Shown here: in pieces, positions 59,033-64,000 of the stretch
Layout: the number at the start of each line of letters is the position of its first letter
Position numbering within the stretch: the stretch's first letter is position 1
Origin: Amphibalanus amphitrite
Taxonomy: Eukaryota; Arthropoda; Thecostraca; Balanomorpha; Balanidae
Assembly: GCF_019059575.1 (NCBI RefSeq)
Contig: NW_024881520.1
Location: forward strand, 1,054,001 to 1,118,000
Direction of reading: 5' to 3'
DNA length: 64,000 bases
The notes under the pieces: generated by a model
Databases searched by the model: none
What the model saw: the letters and a program-made list of their open reading frames with translations, nothing else
Told to the model about the DNA's origin: nothing
Position numbers and translations under genes: made by a program

Positions 59033-59499
59033 AGGGACCCTCCCACCTTAACATTAGTTTTGAGTTGAGATAGCCAAGTTTGCGGCCAGGCTCAGAAACC
59101 ACCATTTATCCTGGTCGCAACCCCCGCAGCTTTATGGTGTTCAAGAAATTTCTTCCCTTTACTTGCAGGGTGGGACCAGCTTGGTCCCTATCTCTTAACC
59201 ATTACGGGAATCTGATGACGTCATCAGGCTTTCGAACGTCCGTTTAATGTTTGACTAAAACGTTTTGTAGCACGCGGTGGTATATGCTGCTTTGCGCGCA
59301 ACAAATGCCGCACTTTCAAATAAAGTCGCTAGGAACAGCGGAGATCCCAAAAAGTAAACAAAAGTAAAAGTCTAATATCTTGAAAACCGGTGAATATTTT
59401 TCGATGGAATTTGGTAGATATTCGTTTTTGCTCTTTCTGAACCGAGCGACATCACTTTCATGCCAATTCATTAACTTTTTTGAAGGTGGGAGGGTCCCT
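59033..59499. mobile_element. TTAA-targeting MITE (467 bp), piggyBac- or Kolobok-like
   Basis: Perfect 17-bp inverted termini AGGGACCCTCCCACCTT are flanked by TTAA on both sides. No coding frame. TTAA duplications are typical of piggyBac and Kolobok elements. It sits inside the LTR fossil. Confidence 0.88.
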
Positions 59500-59646
59500 T
59501 TAAGACTATAGATATAATGCCCTGTGGTCTAAACGATTGTTCAAGCAATCGCAGGAAATGTCTAAAGCCTCTATGGTCTCATTATGAGGCGTGAATGACA
59601 GGCGACACATGAAGCAATTTGCTACATAGTTAAATCAGGTGTATGA

Positions 59647-59712
59647 ATGAAAGCAAATTGATTACTAATCATGAAAGCAAATTGATTACTAATCATGAAA
59701 GCAAATTGATGA
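59647..59712. repeat. 24-bp tandem repeat, 2.7 copies
   Basis: ATGAAAGCAAATTGATTACT plus AATC repeats at 59647, 59671 and 59695. Confidence 0.9.
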
Positions 59713-60584
59713 CAAATAAGTAAAATTCCATTTTCCGCATCTTTTCGTGACCACACATGACCTTGTTCGCACTAACTCAATCACACCAACCGTAACATAC
59801 CTGTACATTAAACGATCCAATCATACGCCCACACATGTAACACTGAAATACCGGGGTATTTCGCGGCCCTCGGTACTCACCGGTGACGACCTCCACGTTG
59901 CCATCACACCAGCGGTGACGGCTCGTCACCGGACTCATGATTCCGCCGAACGAGCGAACCTGCACGCTCGCATGCGACCGACGACGACGCGAGCACTCAT
60001 CTCGCGTACAAGCGGATTCCATTCCGCCCGAGCGAACTCTTCCGCACCGCCGAACGCCGTCGATCTCATCCCCGATCTCCGACGGTCTCGCGCGAACCGA
60101 CTGCCCTCATCTCTCATCTCTCATTATTGCGGTGGCAAATTGTCCCCCCATGCCCCCTTTAATTGGGCTGATTCACGCGTGTGAACGTGACGAAAAGTAC
60201 GGAAGCAATGATTTACACAAGATATTGAAGCCAAAAGTAAGAACAGCTCGACCGGTAACCACCTCCAAGGGAGCGGAAATCACCGCCCACATCATGTCCT
60301 TTGGATCCGCCTCTGCACCACCCGGGCTCCGTCCGGACCTCCCACACGGCGTTACAGGGCCGATCGGCGTTTTATCCCGGGGAGCGCTGACCTTCCGTTG
60401 CGCATGACACGGGCCGGTGGACCGCGTGCCCGGAAGCGGCAAATACGCCCGGGTACCGATGTGCACTGACCCCGGGGAGCGGAATTCTACACTTGTCGCG
60501 TACCGCAGATTATGGCGGAAGGAACACTTCGGGCGTCCGGACCTCCGTTGGGAAAGATTTCCCGGCCGCGGTGCACCATTTTTA

Positions 60585-62931
60585 TGTAGGGGTCTCACGC
60601 ATCGGAACCTGCAACCTTTTATTGGTTCCCCCCCATATACAGACATTACGATAACCAAAGTTACTCTACAATGCCCGCCTGCCACCCGGGTGTATTAAAC
60701 TAAGCGGCCCGTATGATTGTTCGTACACGTTCACCGTAGATCAGCCCGGCATCGGCCATTCCCCCAATGAAATATTTTGTTCACATTCCATTTACGATAT
60801 ATTTTAGATCCGAGGGACATTCATAAATCATACGCTCACGTGCTTGCTTACGATCACGCGCTACTCACATTTCACTCACCTACGCACACCCACACGTACA
60901 TACATACCGCGCGCCGCGCCGACGAATATAATTTAGATGAGACTGTCCTGGATATAACGGGGGTGCCCACCGCTATTTGCGGCGGGTCGGAAAGCCAAAT
61001 AAAATCCAGGACATATGTCGGGGACTTCCGCAGCGCCTGGGCGCTGCGGCGTTAATTTAGGGGGGATGGAAAAGATCGCTTACCGAAAGATGTTGCCCCG
61101 ACGACACCGCACTGGCAAATGCCTCGAGAGACGGGCCCGCGGGTCCCAGGCAAGGGCGGCGCCACCGTGGGGGCAGTGGGGGCAGACTGCCCCCACTGAC
61201 AGGAGGCCGTGGGGGCAAGACTATGTTTTTGCCCCCACAAAATTTGGCTGATGTTGAAATGGGAACAGAAGACCTGTGCAATATTCATGATAGGATAGGA
61301 TGTGATGATGGAGCGCTGATGGAGCTTATTGTGCCCGCGCCCTGCTGGAGGGTGTTTGAACACCCCCTCCGGTTGGCGGCGAGAAGCGCCGACGTTTTTG
61401 GCACAACTAATCGTACATCAATTCTACACATGTGAAAATGTCAGACCAAGGTCATTCAAGGTCAGGCCACAAGCCGGTCACTTCAAGTGACCTCACGGCT
61501 CACCTCATAAAATATTTCAATGTATGCTATAGCTACACCGAGTGACCGATCGCTTTGAAACCTTCAGCGATTGCTAAGAGGAACAGTGTGCACAAAATAT
61601 TTATCTCGGAATTTTCATATCGGTAATCTACTCGTATGGTCAGATCAATTTTCCGACCTACCCATTGGTCTGAGCAAATTTAAAACCGCCTCTTTTGGAC
61701 GAGTCATTCTTAACACTCAACGGTGACACACTGAGCATAAAAATGGGACCCGTGACCCCTCTGTATGCCCCTGAGGTCATCTCAGGTCACGAGTGGCATC
61801 TCATATTTTTTCGCGAATAACTTTTAATAGAGGCATTCTAGAACGATGAAAACGCCTTAGATGCGTTCAGCTCGACGATACGGATTGGCTGATATGCAAC
61901 ATTACCCTTTCCGGTTAGGTCATGACCTTGAAGTACTGAGGTCAAATTATCAAGTAGACCTTTCAAGGTCAAATTTTAGTTCCTTCGATGCGTTTTGACG
62001 AGAGGAACGCGATGCCGGTAACAGAAAGCTCGTGCAAGGCTTGAATCAAAAGTTATTGCAGAAAAACCGTTTTCGAGAAAAAAATCGTCTATTTTGGCAG
62101 TTTTTGCCCGCTGCAGGGAAAACCATTGAAGTTAGGTCAAATCTGAGTGGATGATTCAGAAAGAACGCTAATAGAGCTATCAAATGCGCTTTTCCGCAGC
62201 GCTGTAGGTCTATTGGTTCTCGAGTTATCCGTCGGCTTCTTAAAAATGGTCGATATTTGACCTGAAAATTTGGCCTTTAATGACGTCTAGTGACTATACT
62301 TGACGAAAAAAGTGACTTAAGTGATTTCGTCATTATTTTTGTATGCTCTTTCGAACGCCGTTTTCCCCGTATCGCTACGTGGCCCAGGAGCCGAGTTAGA
62401 AGGGGGTGTTCACTGTTCAACCCCAGTAGGGTGTGTAATTCCAGTACCCCCAGCGATCAATCGTGTGTGAATCGCGCATTGTACGTGCTACGGGAAATAA
62501 AAACGACTTATTGTTTTGAGGAATGCGCCATTTTACTTCCCAATGAAATTGAGCAACAAAACTTTTTTCTTGTGTTTCGCCATTTAGATTTATAATGCTA
62601 TTTGTTGGCGACATTAATGTTCCAGTTCGATACGTGTACATGAAACTATAATAATTTTGAATGACCACATCCAAGGGCAAGGTCGGTGCTCCTGGATTCT
62701 GCAGGTTGGCGTACCTATCAGGCAGCAGTCGGGTCACCTCAAGCTTGCCCCCACTAGTGAAAATTCGTGGCGCCGCCACTGGTCCCAGGTGCCGGCCAGC
62801 CGCTGCCTTTCACCCGGCGGGCACGCCTTTCCCGCCGGAGGCAAACATACGGCGGACTGGCCTAACGCGCACTCTGGTTCTCCGGCCCGCCGCTCCACAC
62901 ACTCTCTGACGCGCTCAATTTTGCCCTTACA
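60585..62931 (-). repeat. LTR interrupted by a DNA transposon (5' LTR if minus strand)
   Basis: Matches 50420-51126 almost base for base in two parts, 60585-61150 and 62790-62931, separated by the hAT-like element and its target duplication. Confidence 0.88.
61151..62781. mobile_element. hAT-like non-autonomous transposon nested in the LTR (1,631 bp)
   Basis: The uninterrupted LTR gives the exact empty site. The termini are CAAGGGCGGCGCCAC and, inverted, CAGTGGCGGCGCCAC, flanked by GTCCCAGG at 61143-61150 and 62782-62789. The sub-terminal TGGGGGCA is also inverted. The AT-richer interior holds many AGGTCA/TGACCT half-sites, and no transposase is seen. The 8-bp duplication supports hAT. It must be younger than the LTR insertion. 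Confidence 0.92.
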
Positions 62932-62935
62932 ACTT
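62932..62935. repeat. 4-bp target-site duplication, right copy
   Basis: ACTT identical to 50416-50419. Confidence 0.75.
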
Positions 62936-63289
62936 GTTTGAGACGTTTCACAAATATTTATTATGCCGGCATTGATCTGTCGACATGCGTAATGTACATT
63001 CTGTTCGAAATGACACCGCATCGCTGAGATATTTCACGTATCTCGCTACTTATCGTTTCTGATGTTGTTTAACGTGGATCCCGGCCAGCATATGCTCGAG
63101 GCGAGTTCTTCGTCGCGGGAAAAATCGATTATTCTCAGGTTGAGTCGTTTTCTTGAAAAGGGTGTGGTGTAGGTAAAGATTCTATAATCAAATGTATCTG
63201 CAATATGTTTTAAAATAGCGCTATAAATCAGCAGTCTATCTTTCAGCAAATTTGTATGCGTTGCATTGTGTTGCTCATAGCGTTGTTAG
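62936..63289. other. Intergenic stretch
   Basis: AT-richer, nothing recognised. It is contiguous with 50,240-50,415 if the LTR fossil is removed, so it may be the displaced 3' flank of the FLYWCH gene and the promoter side of the next gene. Confidence 0.5.
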
Positions 63290-63334
63290 ACGGCTCCGCT
63301 ATGCTGCTGTGCTGCCATTAGACGGTGCTCCGCC

Positions 63335-64000
63335 ATGCCGCACTACCTGAGCCCCCTGTCGAGCGTGACCACTGTGACTACCTGCCGACTTCAGGGCCGC
63401 TCCCCCCGCAGACCGAGACAGAGGCCCGTCAGCGGACCGTGCCCCTGCGGCTGTCAGTGCGTACAGGAGGCTGACGGATCACTCATGAGCCAAGCGGATC
63501 CACTAGAGCTGCCAGCCGTCGCTGAGGTGAAAACGGAGCCCGGCGCAAACTCTGTCGAGGAGTTCAACGATGCTGTGGAGTGCTCAGAGAAAGACGACGC
63601 CTCGGAGGATTCCTCCGCGGAGTCTGAGGAGCTGAAAAGTTCTCAAATTAAGTCGGAGCCAAATGAGGAGCCGCTGGAGACGTCTGACGACCTCCAGGAC
63701 TCTCCGATGAAGGCTGACTTCTCCTCCGACGAGTCTCCTGCTAAATCGGCCATCTCCGGGGATTCTTTCGATCTGCCCGTGAAGGACGAGGCTGCTGGCG
63801 GGTCCGACGAAGAGCTAGATGTGCATGACACAGCGGAGACGTCAAAGGGTTCCAGTGACGCTGCGTCTGGTCCGTCAGCGTCGATCAGTCCCAAGCGCCT
63901 TCGGGCGGCAGCACAGGTGATCGGGCAGTGTGGACAGGGCTCTCCGCGGCGCAGGACCACACAACAGCCTAGAGACTTCAGTCGCGAGCGGCCAGCTGGG
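63335..64000 (+). CDS. Acidic protein with SUMO-consensus motifs, 5' part only (222 aa in window)
   Basis: Open frame from MPHYLSPLSSVTTVTT to the window edge without a stop, so the 3' end is missing. Residues about 40-45 form a small Cys cluster (CPCGCQC). The next 120 residues are very acidic and Ser-rich. They contain three psi-K-x-E strings, VKTEP, IKSEP and VKDEA, the consensus for SUMO attachment, common in transcription regulators. SPKRLR and SPRRRTT give basic patches late in the segment. Codon bias resembles the other genes. The ATG at 63335 follows a short upstream frame (63301, six codons then TAG). I cannot name the family; a chromatin or transcription factor is an inference. Confidence 0.6.
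   Translation, partial: MPHYLSPLSSVTTVTTCRLQGRSPRRPRQRPVSGPCPCGCQCVQEADGSLMSQADPLELPAVAEVKTEPGANSVEEFNDAVECSEKDDASEDSSAESEELKSSQIKSEPNEEPLETSDDLQDSPMKADFSSDESPAKSAISGDSFDLPVKDEAAGGSDEELDVHDTAETSKGSSDAASGPSASISPKRLRAAAQVIGQCGQGSPRRRTTQQPRDFSRERPAG

Larger units (their letters stand above)
51127..60584 (-). other. Interior of the LTR fossil
   Basis: No conserved retroviral domain was seen. It contains a 22-bp ACATTCTACAGACATC repeat (51238-51305), an 88-bp GC-rich tandem repeat (52495-52690), a long CT microsatellite (53232-53530), a TCTCGCGCGAC repeat (54411-54610), two diverged copies of a CAGCCGAACGGCGGAGG block (about 54875-54960 and 55250-55335), two DNA-transposon copies (57411-58073 and 59033-59499) and a 24-bp repeat (59647-59712). 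The remainder is unassigned. Confidence 0.6.
50420..62931 (-). mobile_element. LTR retrotransposon fossil, non-autonomous (LARD-like), 12.5 kb with a nested insertion
   Basis: Two direct repeats of about 707 bp begin TGTAGGGG and end CCCTTACA, the usual TG...CA termini with short inverted tips, flanked by a 4-bp ACTT duplication. On the minus strand a purine run GGGAGGGAGAA (51133-51143) lies 6 nt from one LTR. A tRNA-Gly-like primer site, TGGTGCACCGCGGCCGGG (60561-60578), lies 6 nt from the other. Both point to a minus-strand element. The roughly 9.5-kb interior shows no recognisable gag, protease, reverse transcriptase or integrase, so it is not coding-competent and breaks cannot be counted. 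The almost identical LTRs imply a young insertion. One LTR carries a later DNA transposon. The clade (Gypsy or Bel-Pao) is unknown. Confidence 0.85.

Noticed and set aside
60540-60578. tRNA-like 3' half (T-arm-like stem and CCA)
   Set aside because: Only the 3' end resembles tRNA-Gly and no full cloverleaf fits; it is better explained as the primer-binding site of the LTR fossil.
50611-61055. Identical 92-codon frames in both LTRs
   Set aside because: Their identity reflects the two LTR copies, not a conserved gene.

Overview
The window looks like a piece of a GC-rich arthropod nuclear genome. A crustacean such as a barnacle is my guess, but the sequence alone does not prove it. Genes are split by GT-AG introns, coding exons are strongly GC-biased at third positions, and most non-coding DNA is degenerate minisatellite, microsatellite and short DNA-transposon copies. 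No bacterial-type operons, rRNA, tRNA or CRISPR arrays were found.

Layout. (1) 1-16.6 kb holds no gene I can support. It contains a MULE-like non-autonomous transposon with perfect 25-bp terminal inverted repeats and a 9-bp target duplication (5566-7088), a 39-bp minisatellite (12218-12400), a tiny inverted-repeat element (13108-13261) and a long-TIR foldback MITE (14722-15349). (2) 16.7-46.6 kb holds one large + strand gene, neurabin/spinophilin (Spn/PPP1R9). I could chain 20 coding exons with matching splice phases into a 1,996-residue product: N-terminal actin-binding-type region, long Pro/Ala/Ser-rich region, PP1-docking RLRF motif, PDZ domain, coiled coil and C-terminal SAM domain. Its first coding exon is the last of six near-copies of an acceptor-plus-start-codon unit, and that array is split by a 1.3-kb transposon. 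Its first intron carries a hAT-like element with an 8-bp target duplication. (3) 48.1-50.2 kb holds a three-exon + strand gene for a protein with two FLYWCH modules and a C-terminal 10-residue repeat. (4) 50,420-62,931 is an LTR-retrotransposon fossil, probably on the - strand. Its two LTRs of about 707 bp are almost identical, its target duplication is ACTT, its interior of about 9.5 kb shows no recognisable gag or pol (LARD-like), and one LTR is interrupted by a 1,631-bp hAT-like DNA element. (5) 63,335-64,000 is the 5' end of a further + strand gene for an acidic protein with SUMO-consensus motifs. It runs off the window.

How it fits together. Spn is a scaffold that links protein phosphatase 1 to actin at synapses and cell junctions; the FLYWCH protein and the partial acidic protein look nuclear. 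The three genes need not be functionally linked. The most unusual theme is that tandem repeats in several introns carry copies of the neighbouring splice site (Spn exons 1, 4 and 12; FLYWCH exon 2 donor). In one case (exon 12) this gives in-frame alternative acceptors. I did not find a clear new multi-gene system.
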